Under the pieces are notes generated by a model that had not been told where the DNA came from, searched no databases, and worked only from the letters and a program-made list of their open reading frames with translations. The translations under genes were made by a program, and so were the position numbers. Shown here one piece after another: positions 1 to 9,482 of a DNA stretch of 64,000 nucleotides (position 1 is the first letter of the stretch; each line of letters starts with the position of its first letter). The stretch lies in the NCBI RefSeq assembly GCF_004378255.1, contig NZ_SNQG01000004.1, positions 1 to 64,000 on the forward strand. Reading direction: 5' to 3'. The stretch comes from Mucilaginibacter phyllosphaerae. GTDB lineage: Bacteria > Bacteroidota > Bacteroidia > Sphingobacteriales > Sphingobacteriaceae.

Positions 1-754
1 TCTTTCTAAATCAACTATAGAAAAAATTGAAGTATATATTCCAAAAAAAGATGAACAAGAAAAATTGATGGGTTTACTTTCAGCCTTAGATGGAAGGATT
101 CAAACCCAAAACAAAATAATTAGGGAATTAGATGTATTAAAAAATGTAATTTCACAAAGAATCTTTTCACAAGAATTAAGATTTCAAGATAGTAATGGAT
201 GTGATTTTCCTGCATGGGAAACGAAAAAATTAAAAGAAGTCTGTGATATAAATCCAAAAATCAAAAGTGTTCCGAACTCATTTTATTATATTGACTTAGA
301 GAGTGTAGTAAATGGCCGTTTATTAAAAGAAGATAGAATTTTAAAAAGCGAAGCACCGAGTAGAGCTCAAAGGGTTTTAGCAAAGAATGATATTCTGTTT
401 CAAATGGTTAGACCATATCAAAAGAATAATCTTTTTTTTGATAAAAAAGGAGAATATGTTGCATCAACTGGATATGCACAAATCAGAACTAAACAAAGTT
501 CTCGATTCATTTACCAATACTTACATAATCGAAGATTCGTTGATAAAGTTATTGAAAGATGTACAGGAACAAGCTATCCAGCTATTAGCTCTACTGATTT
601 TGGGAATATTGAAATAGATTGTCCAAGCCTCTCCGAACAAATCAAGATTGGTGATTTTCTTGCATCAATTGACACTAAAATAGATTTGGAAAATCAGCTT
701 TTAAAAAAAATACAAGATCAGAAAAAACACTTGTTAGCAAACCTGTTTATATAA
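1..754 (+). CDS. hsdS: Type I restriction-modification specificity subunit HsdS, C-terminal part (5' end outside window)
   Basis: HsdS is the DNA-recognition subunit of a Type I restriction-modification complex. It pairs with HsdM for methylation and with HsdR for cleavage. The frame is open from base 2 with no start codon, so the gene begins left of the window. Visible are the end of the first target-recognition domain, the central helical spacer (TQNKIIREL, then KNVISQRIF), the ELRF-x-FPAWE lead into the second recognition domain, and the closing helix that ends HLLANLFI. The gene runs tail-to-tail into a second hsdS and overlaps it by eight bases. A recombinase and hsdR follow. By analogy with invertible hsdS loci this is probably the expressed copy, since its 5' end points towards where hsdM should be. 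The family call is firm; expression is inferred. Confidence 0.9.
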   Translation, partial: LSKSTIEKIEVYIPKKDEQEKLMGLLSALDGRIQTQNKIIRELDVLKNVISQRIFSQELRFQDSNGCDFPAWETKKLKEVCDINPKIKSVPNSFYYIDLESVVNGRLLKEDRILKSEAPSRAQRVLAKNDILFQMVRPYQKNNLFFDKKGEYVASTGYAQIRTKQSSRFIYQYLHNRRFVDKVIERCTGTSYPAISSTDFGNIEIDCPSLSEQIKIGDFLASIDTKIDLENQLLKKIQDQKKHLLANLFI

Positions 755-756
755 AC
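745..756. repeat. 12-bp perfect palindrome holding the stop codons of both hsdS genes
   Basis: GTTTATATAAAC reads the same on both strands. Each hsdS copy uses it to encode its final Leu-Phe-Ile and stop. It may simply reflect the shared C-terminal sequence of the two genes, or it may be the centre of the invertible unit. Confidence 0.7.
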
Positions 757-2006
757 AAATTTTGAAGTAAATATTGTTTTTGAACGTGATACTTTTTTAA
801 AAGGACCTTTTCTATTTCGATCTTTTCATCTATTGAGAAAAGAAAATCGACGATCAGCGTTTGTTCGATCAACGTAGGAATGGGTAAAGTCAATTTAGAT
901 AATCTAACAGGTGCAATACTTAAAACTTTCGATCCATGAGCCTCCTTTTGTATTTGCTGCCTTACTTTTTCAGATCGGAATAAATATCCGCAAAAACCTA
1001 TAGCGAAAATATTTTTTAGAGGTCGAGCTAATATAGTATGTAACCCCGATAATGTTTTCTGATCTTTTAAATTTACAATCTCAATACTTTTGCCTACATC
1101 CTTCAAATCTTCTGAAGCGTCTGCCAATATCAAATCTCCGACTTGGCAATAACTTTCTTTATTTATACTATTAGTGTTCACTTCAAGATTAATATATGGG
1201 GTATGTTCTTTTTCGACATTAAATAAGGTCCGATATTGGGTATGTATGTCGCCGTAATGAATATTTTTTATTATCCCTTCCGAATAGTTTAATTTTTCTC
1301 TTGAATAGGAGTTGGTTACTTTAAATTCAAAAACGTCTCCCATTTTTGTTTTATCCCATTCGGGAAAGACGTTCTCATCCGCCTTTTTAAATCTGAGTTT
1401 TCGACTAAATATTTCTTTAGTGAGAATTTGCATTAAAGTTTGTAGCTCTTCAATTATTTTGTTTTGAGTTTCGATACGTTTATTGAGAAGCGAAAGAAAA
1501 GAAGCAATTTTTAGCTGTTCACCAGCTACGGGCATTTTAAGTATAATCTTTTTTATACTGTCAAAGTTCAACCCTTCTCGACCACTGCCGGTTTGTAAGC
1601 TTTCAAAAATTGACTGCCCTTTAGCTGAGGAGAAAATCGGTTGGAGAAATCGAGGATTATAATTTTCTTTTAATCGAATGATGCACACATGCTGATTTAC
1701 ATTACCCAATGCAAAATCATCTGGAACCACACAACTACGTCCCAATGACGCACCAGTAATGTTTAACAAAATATCATTCGGTTTAACCACGCTGTTTTTC
1801 ATCGTGGCATTTACCTCTTCAGAAATATAAACTGGATTTTCAAGTTCTAATTTTTCATTATTGACATTTTGACTTCTTATAAAAACTATGCCTTCAGACA
1901 GATAAACAGATTCTCCGCCTAATGGAGTTTTACCGCTATTTATTTTTTCAGTGATGTCTACCAGTTTTATCTCTTCCCACTTCTCAGTAAACCCTGGGAA
2001 TCTCAA
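747..2006 (-). CDS. hsdS: Second HsdS specificity subunit, inverted and probably a silent cassette
   Basis: This is a two-domain Type I specificity subunit of about 419 residues, close to full length for the family. It shows RFPGFTEKW at the start, the first recognition domain, a central spacer (RIETQNKIIEEL) then LRF-x-FPEWD, the second recognition domain, and a C-terminal helix ending YLLQNLFI. The usual HsdS opening (VPNLRFPGF) is present, but no ATG lies between it and the in-frame stop at 2079-2081. The first usable codon is TTG at 2004-2006. The frame stays open up to 2078, so the copy looks like a coding cassette without its own start. It converges on the other hsdS and sits beside a tyrosine recombinase. 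I infer that it is a donor of alternative recognition domains and not an independently expressed gene, though weak TTG initiation cannot be excluded. Confidence 0.85.
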   Translation of the reverse strand: MRFPGFTEKWEEIKLVDITEKINSGKTPLGGESVYLSEGIVFIRSQNVNNEKLELENPVYISEEVNATMKNSVVKPNDILLNITGASLGRSCVVPDDFALGNVNQHVCIIRLKENYNPRFLQPIFSSAKGQSIFESLQTGSGREGLNFDSIKKIILKMPVAGEQLKIASFLSLLNKRIETQNKIIEELQTLMQILTKEIFSRKLRFKKADENVFPEWDKTKMGDVFEFKVTNSYSREKLNYSEGIIKNIHYGDIHTQYRTLFNVEKEHTPYINLEVNTNSINKESYCQVGDLILADASEDLKDVGKSIEIVNLKDQKTLSGLHTILARPLKNIFAIGFCGYLFRSEKVRQQIQKEAHGSKVLSIAPVRLSKLTLPIPTLIEQTLIVDFLFSIDEKIEIEKVLLKKYHVQKQYLLQNLFI

Positions 2007-2091
2007 ATTTGGAACCTTAAGGAAAGAACTTCCTGTTTTTAAATACTCTTTTTTACCTTTTGAGATTAATAATAACTTTTAAATCAATCTC

Positions 2092-3018
2092 ATGAACGAA
2101 CAAAAAACAATTGCCCAAGTAATTAATCTATGGAAGACCGACAAAAAACTATATGTTAAAAAGTCAAGCTTCTCAGCTTATGTACTTTTAGTTGAAAATC
2201 ACCTGTTACCCGCTTTTGGCGACAAAAAAACAATTGAGGAAGCCCAAGTCCAGGCTTTTGTACTTCAAAAATTGGAACAGGGACTAAGCCAAAAGACTAT
2301 TAAAGACATTTTGATAGTGTTAAAAATGGTGTTAAAATTCGGGGCCAAAAACAAATGGTTGGAGCATCAGCCATTCGATATCCAATTTCCTACAGAGAGG
2401 GAGAAACACAACATTGATGTACTGAGCAGAACGAACCAGAAAAAAGTGATGAGTTATATAGAAACACACTTTACGTTTCGCAATGTAGGTGTCTATATTT
2501 GTTTAAGTGCGGGCATACGCATTGGTGAAGTTTGCGCCCTTACATGGGAAGATATTGATACCGATAATGGTGTTATAAATGTAAGAAAAACAATACAACG
2601 GATTTATTTGGTAGAAGATGGCGACCGCAAAACAGAATTGATTCTGGATACTCCTAAAACCAAAAACTCGATCAGGGAGATACCTATGAGCAGGGATCTA
2701 CTGCGAATGTTAAAACCTTTAAAGAAAATTGTAAACAATTCTTTTTTTATATTAACTAACGATGCGAAACCTACCGAGCCCCGAACTTATAGAAGCTATT
2801 ATAAAAATTTAATGAAACAATTAAATATGCCCGATCTGAAATTTCATGGCTTACGACATAGTTTTGCCACCAGGTGTATCGAAAGCAAGTGCGATTATAA
2901 GACAGTCAGCGTGCTGTTAGGGCATTCAAACATTACTACTACGTTAAATTTGTATGTACATCCTAACTTAGAGCAAAAGAAAAAATGTATAGATCAAATG
3001 TTTAAGGCGTTAGGGTAA
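2092..3018 (+). CDS. Tyrosine recombinase, probable hsdS invertase
   Basis: This 308-residue site-specific recombinase of the phage-integrase family has an N-terminal SAM-like core-binding domain (about 5-90) and a C-terminal catalytic domain (about 105-300). The catalytic set looks complete: Arg143 in GIRIGE, a Lys near 189-191, His252 and Arg255 in HGLRHSFAT, His278 in LLGHSN, and the nucleophile Tyr288 in LNLYVHP. It sits between the inverted hsdS copy and hsdR, where recombinases that shuffle hsdS recognition domains are found in other Bacteroidota and in Firmicutes. No attachment site, excisionase or phage gene is near, which argues against a mobile-element integrase. A 7-bp inverted repeat (2061-2067 with 2086-2092) overlaps the start codon and could be a weak control element. 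Confidence 0.92.
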   Translation: MNEQKTIAQVINLWKTDKKLYVKKSSFSAYVLLVENHLLPAFGDKKTIEEAQVQAFVLQKLEQGLSQKTIKDILIVLKMVLKFGAKNKWLEHQPFDIQFPTEREKHNIDVLSRTNQKKVMSYIETHFTFRNVGVYICLSAGIRIGEVCALTWEDIDTDNGVINVRKTIQRIYLVEDGDRKTELILDTPKTKNSIREIPMSRDLLRMLKPLKKIVNNSFFILTNDAKPTEPRTYRSYYKNLMKQLNMPDLKFHGLRHSFATRCIESKCDYKTVSVLLGHSNITTTLNLYVHPNLEQKKKCIDQMFKALG

Positions 3019-3076
3019 CTAATTTGCCGGTTCGTAATTGGCTGTATTTGCTATCTTTAAAGGCTTTATCATAAAT

Positions 3077-5956
3077 ATGCCAAAACAATCCGAACAAATA
3101 TTAGAAGAACAATTGATAACCAACTTGAAAAAGTTAGGTTATCAATATGTTTTATTATCCAATGAGTTAGCGTTGGTTCAAAACCTAAAAACACAGTTAG
3201 AAAAGCACAACAATATTAATTTTTCAGTTGGCGAGTTTGATAAGGTACTCAACATCCTTAACAAAGGCACTATTTTCGAGAAAGCCAAAACATTGCGCCA
3301 AAAACAGCACATTATTCGCGACAATGGCGAAAACCTTTATTTTGAATTCTTAAACACCGACCATTGGTGCCAAAATCAATATCAGGTAACCAACCAGGTT
3401 ACACAAGAAGGGAAATACGTAAACCGGTACGATGTCACCCTTCTCATCAATGGGTTGCCATTGGTTCAAATAGAGCTAAAACGTAGGGGTTTGGAAATGA
3501 AAGAGGCTTTTAATCAACTTAATCGTTACCAAAGGCATTCATTTAATGCCAATTACGCCTTGTATCAGTACGTACAGGTATTTGTAATAAGCAATGGAGT
3601 AAATTCTAAATACTTTGCTAATAACCGTTACCAAGACTTTAAACAAACTTTTTATTGGACTGATAAAGAAAACAAACGCCTTACCAATATATTAAGCGAC
3701 TTTACCGATGCTTTTTTAGAGCATTGTCATATCAGTAAAATGATATGTAAATATATCGTGCTTAACGAAGCCAATAAAATACCGATGATATTGCGCCCGT
3801 ACCAATATTATGCTGTGGAGGCATTAATTGAACGGGTAAAGATCAGTAATAAAAATGCATACATCTGGCACACTACAGGTTCCGGAAAAACTCTAACATC
3901 ATTTAAGGCCAGTCAAATATTGATGAATCTTCCGCAGGTTCATAAAGTGGTTTTTGTGGTTGATAGAAAAGATTTGGATTATCAAACCGCTAAAGAGTTT
4001 AATAGCTTTCAGGAAGGAAGCATCGATGGTGCTGACAATACCAATAATCTGGTAAAGCAGTTTACCGACACCTATGCTGACAAAAAGGGCGAGCATAAAA
4101 GTTCAAAACTTATCATAACAACTATTCAAAAACTAAATACTGCAATCAGTAAATTAAGATACGAAAGTAAAATGGCTAACTTAAAGGATAAACGAATCGT
4201 GTTTATCTTTGATGAATGCCACCGCAGCCAATTTGGCGAAACTCACCAACGTATAAAATCCTACTTTAACAACAGCCAATTATTTGGTTTTACAGGAACG
4301 CCAATATTTGCTGATAATGCTAATAAAAATGAATTAGGCAAGCGCACTACAAAAGATTTATTTGAAGATTGTCTGCATAAATACGTGATCACAGACGCTA
4401 TTCGTGATGAAAATGTATTAAAGTTTTCGGTCGAATACGTAGGTAGATACAAACATAAAGATGGCCGTGAAACTGCTATAGATATTGAGGTCGAAGATAT
4501 TGATACAAGGGAGTTAATGGAAGATGAAAATCGCTTAACAAAGATTACGGACTATATCATCGCGCATCATGACCGAAAAACACAAAGCAAACGTTTTACA
4601 GCGATGTTCTGTGTGGATAGTGTGAAAACATTGATTAAATATTATGGCCTTTTTCAACGTAGAAAAGAAGAGGGAGCCCATCAATTAAAAGTAGCTGCTA
4701 TTTTTAGTTATGCGAATAACGAAGAAGATGCCGAAGCGAATGGTTTTATCCCCGAAGAAGTTTCGGTAGTTCAGGAACCGCAAGCTATTTACAATTTGCG
4801 ACCACACGCCAGGGAAAAGTTAGACGAGTTTATTAATGATTACAATCAAATGTTTGGCTGTGCCTACAGCACGAAAGACAGTGAAAGTTTTTACAATTAT
4901 TACAATGATATTTCCAAGCAGGTAAAGGACGGTAAAATTGACATATTGTTAGTGGTGAACATGTTTTTAACTGGTTTTGATAGTAAAACGTTAAATACGT
5001 TATACGTAGATAAAAACCTTAAATATCATGGTTTAATCCAAGCATACAGCCGTACCAACAGAATATTAAATGAACAAAAATCCCAAGGAAATATCGTTGC
5101 CTTTCGTAATCTCAAAAACAGAACCGATGAAGCTATAGCCTTATTCAGTAACAAGGATGCTATTGAAGTAATCATTATGCAGCCGTACGAGGATTATGCA
5201 AAAGAATTTGAAGAAGCTTTTGAAAAGCTAAAGGATATTACATCATCGCCAAATGATGTAAATGATCTACAAAGTGAAGATGACAAGCTGGAATTTGTAA
5301 AAGCCTTTCGAAATTTGATGAGGCTTAAAAATATCCTTACCTCTTTTGCGGATTTTACCTGGAATGATCTGCAAATGCCTGAGCAGGAGTTTGAGGATTT
5401 TAAAAGTAAATATCTTGATATTTACGAAGGCACCAAAGAAACGAAAGAAAGGGTCTCTATTTTGGAAGACGTAGATTTTGAATTAGAGCTTATACATCGC
5501 GACGAGATAAACGTAAATTATATCATTCAATTACTGATTAAACTCAAGTCACAGAATAAAGGCGATACAGAAAAGACGAAAAGAGAGATTGCTAATTTAT
5601 TGTCTACTGAAACTACGTTACGTAGTAAACGTGAATTGATAGAACGTTTTATCGAAGAAAACCTACCACTGATTTCAGATACTGATGAAGTGACTACAGA
5701 ATTTGACAGATACTGGGATAAAGAACAGAAGCTGGCTTTTGAAAAAATAATCATTGAAGAAAATCTTTCAAAGGCAAAAACAGAAAAATTGATTGAAGAT
5801 TACCTTTTCGCAGAAAGAGAGCCATTAAGGGATGATTTACTGGATCTAATTGAAGGGGAAAAGCCAAGCATACTACTACGTAAAAAAAGAGGAGATAGTA
5901 TTTTAATACGCATAAAAGATTTTGTAGAAACCTTTATTAACGGGATGGTTGGTTAA
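3077..5956 (+). CDS. hsdR: Type I restriction enzyme, HsdR translocase/endonuclease subunit
   Basis: HsdR translocates DNA with ATP and cuts unmethylated DNA in complex with HsdM and HsdS. I place the start at ATG 3077 (MPKQSEQ), giving 959 residues; a TTG 39 bases upstream would add an atypical lead. In this numbering the N-terminal nuclease core shows Asp119, Glu133 and Lys135 (PD-ExK pattern). The SF2 motor follows, with Walker A GSGKT near 268, a DECH motif II at 379-382 and TGTP at 406-409. The second RecA lobe is recognisable by MFLTGFDS and AYSRTNR. A helical C-terminal region, which docks on the methylase core in this family, ends the protein. It follows the recombinase by 58 bases. 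No frameshift was seen, so the nuclease should be functional. Confidence 0.95.
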   Translation: MPKQSEQILEEQLITNLKKLGYQYVLLSNELALVQNLKTQLEKHNNINFSVGEFDKVLNILNKGTIFEKAKTLRQKQHIIRDNGENLYFEFLNTDHWCQNQYQVTNQVTQEGKYVNRYDVTLLINGLPLVQIELKRRGLEMKEAFNQLNRYQRHSFNANYALYQYVQVFVISNGVNSKYFANNRYQDFKQTFYWTDKENKRLTNILSDFTDAFLEHCHISKMICKYIVLNEANKIPMILRPYQYYAVEALIERVKISNKNAYIWHTTGSGKTLTSFKASQILMNLPQVHKVVFVVDRKDLDYQTAKEFNSFQEGSIDGADNTNNLVKQFTDTYADKKGEHKSSKLIITTIQKLNTAISKLRYESKMANLKDKRIVFIFDECHRSQFGETHQRIKSYFNNSQLFGFTGTPIFADNANKNELGKRTTKDLFEDCLHKYVITDAIRDENVLKFSVEYVGRYKHKDGRETAIDIEVEDIDTRELMEDENRLTKITDYIIAHHDRKTQSKRFTAMFCVDSVKTLIKYYGLFQRRKEEGAHQLKVAAIFSYANNEEDAEANGFIPEEVSVVQEPQAIYNLRPHAREKLDEFINDYNQMFGCAYSTKDSESFYNYYNDISKQVKDGKIDILLVVNMFLTGFDSKTLNTLYVDKNLKYHGLIQAYSRTNRILNEQKSQGNIVAFRNLKNRTDEAIALFSNKDAIEVIIMQPYEDYAKEFEEAFEKLKDITSSPNDVNDLQSEDDKLEFVKAFRNLMRLKNILTSFADFTWNDLQMPEQEFEDFKSKYLDIYEGTKETKERVSILEDVDFELELIHRDEINVNYIIQLLIKLKSQNKGDTEKTKREIANLLSTETTLRSKRELIERFIEENLPLISDTDEVTTEFDRYWDKEQKLAFEKIIIEENLSKAKTEKLIEDYLFAEREPLRDDLLDLIEGEKPSILLRKKRGDSILIRIKDFVETFINGMVG

Positions 5957-6038
5957 GTTAATCATCTTATATGTATTAAGGGAATCAAATAACTTGATTA
6001 TCTGATTTGTTTTAAAGTTGTGTTAACCAATTAATAAG

Positions 6039-9000
6039 ATGACAAGACCATATTTGAATTTTAGTATACAGGAGCTTGAGAATCGTTACATAGTTATTCA
6101 CGACAACAAATCGGAGATAGAAGTCTTATTACGTGAATTGGATATCCGTACCACTTCACGTGCTAAAAAGTTATCTGAACAAGCTCGGCGTCGTGTGCAA
6201 GAATTATCATATGTAAAACCGTTTGTTAAAATTAAAGACGTTGTGTTACCTATAGGTCTTCCTGTTGACTTTCCACCGTTTATTGAAGTCAAACAAGTAA
6301 ATAGTGACATTAACGCAGTGCGGATTCTTAACGCGTGGACGGCGCTAGAAGTATTATCTCCACAATCATTTCTTAAACCTGAACAATTGGCTCAGAATGG
6401 TGACCGAACATTAATTAAGTCGGCAGGGATTGGGCTCTTGCCTTGGGATGGCGACGGAGAAAAATCAAAGCCGGATTACAAGCTGTTTTATCATATCGTA
6501 TTGGGCACAGTTAAAATGCCGGAAGCTGTCGCTGCGTTAATGGAGAAGTTTCCTGACAGTCGCGCAGAACGCCCTGTAAAGGCTGGCGAAGCCGTACTTG
6601 CTTCCTTATTGGTGGATCGTAATGGTTTTCTGGTAGATGAAGGTGCAGCGGTTATATCCAGTTTCGGTTGGGGGGTATCAAATGTTCTAAAAGGAAATCT
6701 TCGGCAACTTGGCGATTGGGCCGTGGTTGAGCCGAAGTTGACAAGCGATTTCTATAATTTTATTAATCGAAAGGATGACGAAGGAAATCCCTTGTCAGTT
6801 AGTAGTGCACTGATTGGGCAAGCCTACCATTGGATCAAAGAAAAATTCGATTTGCCAGATGGTTTGTTGAAGCAAGCTCCTTTTACGGTGAAGGTTTATC
6901 ATTACATGCGTAACGCTGGACCGCCCGACCCATTACTACTAAATAGTTTTTTTGTTGCGGATCTTACTGCCGCAAAACAAGCATTTTTATCGGGTAAGCC
7001 TACATCCAATCTTACCCGTTATCTCGGAGGCTTGGTTCCCGATAGAACTTACGATTTGCTTGTCGAAAATGATATTCTCGAACAGATCGTAGCACCAGAG
7101 AACTTCCCTCCAGCCCGCTGGCCGGGTAAGGGTAGGCACCCTTTGGTACTGTTACAACAGGCAGCTGTGAATTTATCAGTAAATGGATTGAGGGGTAATG
7201 GTATTTTGCCGGTCAACGGCCCTCCGGGAACAGGTAAAACTACTTTACTGCGCGACATTGTTGCAGGATTGGTCACAGAAAGAGCAAAGCAAATGGTATC
7301 TTTTAATGATCCTAAAACTGCGTTTACTCACTCAGGCGAGAAAATTAATGTCGGAAATGGTTGGCTACATTTATATCAATTAAATGAGCGCTTAAAAGGG
7401 TTTGAGATGTTGGTTGTTTCATCTAACAACAAAGCGGTAGAAAATGTAAGCGCAGAGTTACCTTCGCTTGATGCTATTGCAGATGACGCGACCGATCTTC
7501 GATACTTTAAGACACTTTCTGATGCGGTTCATCAGAAAGAAACTTGGGGAATGTGTGCCGCCGTCTTAGGTAACGCGCTCAACCGGGCGACTTTCATGCA
7601 GCGTTTTTGGTGGGATAAGGAAACAGGTTTCCGTACCTATTTGGCCGCGGCATCGGGCATCTCGCAGAATTGGGAAGAAACGGATTCAAAAACCGGCACT
7701 GTTCGCATAAGAACGCCGCATATTATTGAAGTAGAAAATGCGCCAGCTAGTCCTGAACTGGCCTTGGTTGCCTGGCATCAGGCACGTCAACAATTTCAAT
7801 CGGTTTTGCAGGCTGTTGAAGATAGGAAAGCAGAATTAGCAATCGTTCGGGCGAAGGTACGTTCTCTTCCGCGATTGATGACTGAAGAAAGAGACTTGGC
7901 AAAGGCAGCAAGTACAGCAGCATTAAATTTGGAACATGCTCAGGCTGATCTGCACAACGTAAGTAGTCTCTTAGCATCAACCATAATTCGGAAACAGCGG
8001 GCAGAAAACCAGATTACAGCACATCGTCAATCGCGACCGAGTTTTATCGCACGGCTTTTAAATACTACTCGTTTCGTAGAATGGAAAACTGTTAACCAAA
8101 CTTTACTGAAAGATTTGTCGGATATATTGGAAATGCAAGTAAGGCAACTTAAAAGTGAACAAGATGTTAAGTATGAACTTGCAAAACGGAAAGATCAATC
8201 TCTAAAAGCCACAAAGGCAAATAAGGATACTTTGAAAGTATTAAGTGATGCACAAGCGGTGATTGCGCAATTTCAGTCAAAAAGCGGAACCCATCTGGTC
8301 GATGCCGATTTTTGGCGCAAACCTCATGCCGTCAAGCAGCTGACATCGCCATGGTTCGACGCTGCCGACCAGCGTTTACGTGATGCATTATTTATTGAAG
8401 CTATGAATGTACATAAAGCATTCATTGATGCCTCGGCACAGTATTTCCGGCATAACCTCGGCGTTCTAATGATGGCATTATCAGGGAAAGACTTTTCTGA
8501 TACGAAAAAGCAAGTTTTATTACAGGACATGTGGGCCTCTTTGTTTCTGGTTATCCCATGTATTTCTACAACATTTGCATCAGTTGGCAGGATGATGAAA
8601 GAACTGCCTCCAGAATCTTTAGGCTATCTTTTAGTGGATGAAGCCGGGCAAGCTTTGCCACAAGCGGCCATTGGCGCCCTGATGCGTACTAAACGAGCGA
8701 TCATTGTAGGCGATCCGGTTCAGATTGAACCTGTTGTGAGTTTACCAGATAGTCTAACACGAAGCATTTGTGGTGAATTTTTGGTAGAAGCAGATCGTTA
8801 TAACGCGCCGGAGGGTTCAGTACAGACATTAGGAGATCAAACGTCTGCTTTTGTCGCTGATTTCGTGGCTCCTGGAGCCGTCCGCACGGTCGGAGTGCCT
8901 TTATTAGTACATCGGCGTTGTGCCGATCCGATGTTTTCGATTTCAAACAAGATCGGTTATGGTGGGCAGATGGTTCAGGCAAAGCGCCCTTTATCTTCAT

Positions 9001-9482
9001 CAATACGAGATTTGTTCGGCCCTTCACGTTGGTTTGATATTGCAGGTCAAGCACAAGACAAATGGTGTGCTCAGGAAGGTGATTGGGTGATAGGGATGCT
9101 GCAACAATTGAAAAGCTCGGGTATAAAGCCCGATCTCTATATTGTAAGTCCTTTTGTAATAGTCGCGGATAATTTACGTATGCTGCTTCGTCGTACCGGT
9201 ATCCTGCATAACTGGGTCGATAACCCGGAAAGTTGGCCATCGGAGCGCGTAGGCACTGTACACACAGTACAGGGCAGAGAAGCGGAAGCGGTGATATTTG
9301 TTCTGGGAGCACCGCTTCCCGCACAAAGTGGCGCTCGGAATTGGGCTGGCAAAAAGCCTAATTTATTGAATGTCGCAGTAACGCGATCAAAAGAGGTACT
9401 ATATGTTGTTGGAAACAGGAGTTCATGGAAATCTGCTCACCTTTTTCAAGAATTACACAGGAGCCTTTCGGATATACTGTAG
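6039..9482 (+). CDS. Large superfamily 1 (Upf1/Dna2-like) helicase, probable defence protein
   Basis: The 1147-residue protein carries a full set of SF1B helicase motifs: Walker A GPPGTGKT (about 394-401), motif Ia SSNNKAVENV (about 465), motif II DEAGQ (about 866), motif III GDPVQIEP (about 890), motif V HTVQGREAEAV (about 1075) and motif VI VAVTRSKE (about 1111). Residues 1-390 match no domain I recognise. An insertion of more than 350 residues separates motifs Ia and II, and part of it (about 585-760) is rich in Ala, Glu, Lys, Arg and Gln with coiled-coil character. I see no nuclease signature. It lies 82 bases after hsdR on the same strand, so an anti-phage role is plausible, but I cannot assign it to a named defence system. 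Confidence 0.8.
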   Translation: MTRPYLNFSIQELENRYIVIHDNKSEIEVLLRELDIRTTSRAKKLSEQARRRVQELSYVKPFVKIKDVVLPIGLPVDFPPFIEVKQVNSDINAVRILNAWTALEVLSPQSFLKPEQLAQNGDRTLIKSAGIGLLPWDGDGEKSKPDYKLFYHIVLGTVKMPEAVAALMEKFPDSRAERPVKAGEAVLASLLVDRNGFLVDEGAAVISSFGWGVSNVLKGNLRQLGDWAVVEPKLTSDFYNFINRKDDEGNPLSVSSALIGQAYHWIKEKFDLPDGLLKQAPFTVKVYHYMRNAGPPDPLLLNSFFVADLTAAKQAFLSGKPTSNLTRYLGGLVPDRTYDLLVENDILEQIVAPENFPPARWPGKGRHPLVLLQQAAVNLSVNGLRGNGILPVNGPPGTGKTTLLRDIVAGLVTERAKQMVSFNDPKTAFTHSGEKINVGNGWLHLYQLNERLKGFEMLVVSSNNKAVENVSAELPSLDAIADDATDLRYFKTLSDAVHQKETWGMCAAVLGNALNRATFMQRFWWDKETGFRTYLAAASGISQNWEETDSKTGTVRIRTPHIIEVENAPASPELALVAWHQARQQFQSVLQAVEDRKAELAIVRAKVRSLPRLMTEERDLAKAASTAALNLEHAQADLHNVSSLLASTIIRKQRAENQITAHRQSRPSFIARLLNTTRFVEWKTVNQTLLKDLSDILEMQVRQLKSEQDVKYELAKRKDQSLKATKANKDTLKVLSDAQAVIAQFQSKSGTHLVDADFWRKPHAVKQLTSPWFDAADQRLRDALFIEAMNVHKAFIDASAQYFRHNLGVLMMALSGKDFSDTKKQVLLQDMWASLFLVIPCISTTFASVGRMMKELPPESLGYLLVDEAGQALPQAAIGALMRTKRAIIVGDPVQIEPVVSLPDSLTRSICGEFLVEADRYNAPEGSVQTLGDQTSAFVADFVAPGAVRTVGVPLLVHRRCADPMFSISNKIGYGGQMVQAKRPLSSSIRDLFGPSRWFDIAGQAQDKWCAQEGDWVIGMLQQLKSSGIKPDLYIVSPFVIVADNLRMLLRRTGILHNWVDNPESWPSERVGTVHTVQGREAEAVIFVLGAPLPAQSGARNWAGKKPNLLNVAVTRSKEVLYVVGNRSSWKSAHLFQELHRSLSDIL

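Noticed and set aside
2061..2092. 7-bp inverted repeat (TGAGATT and AATCTCA) before the recombinase gene as a recombination site
   Set aside because: The arms are short, the sequence is AT-rich and I find no second copy in the window; kept only as a note in the recombinase entry.
2092..3018. Tyrosine recombinase as integrase of a mobile element
   Set aside because: No attachment repeats, excisionase, relaxase or phage genes are present, and the position inside the hsd locus fits an hsdS invertase better.
8701..9324. 207-codon open frame on the minus strand inside the helicase gene
   Set aside because: It is antisense to conserved helicase motifs V and VI, has unusual composition and no recognisable domain; a shadow of the real gene.
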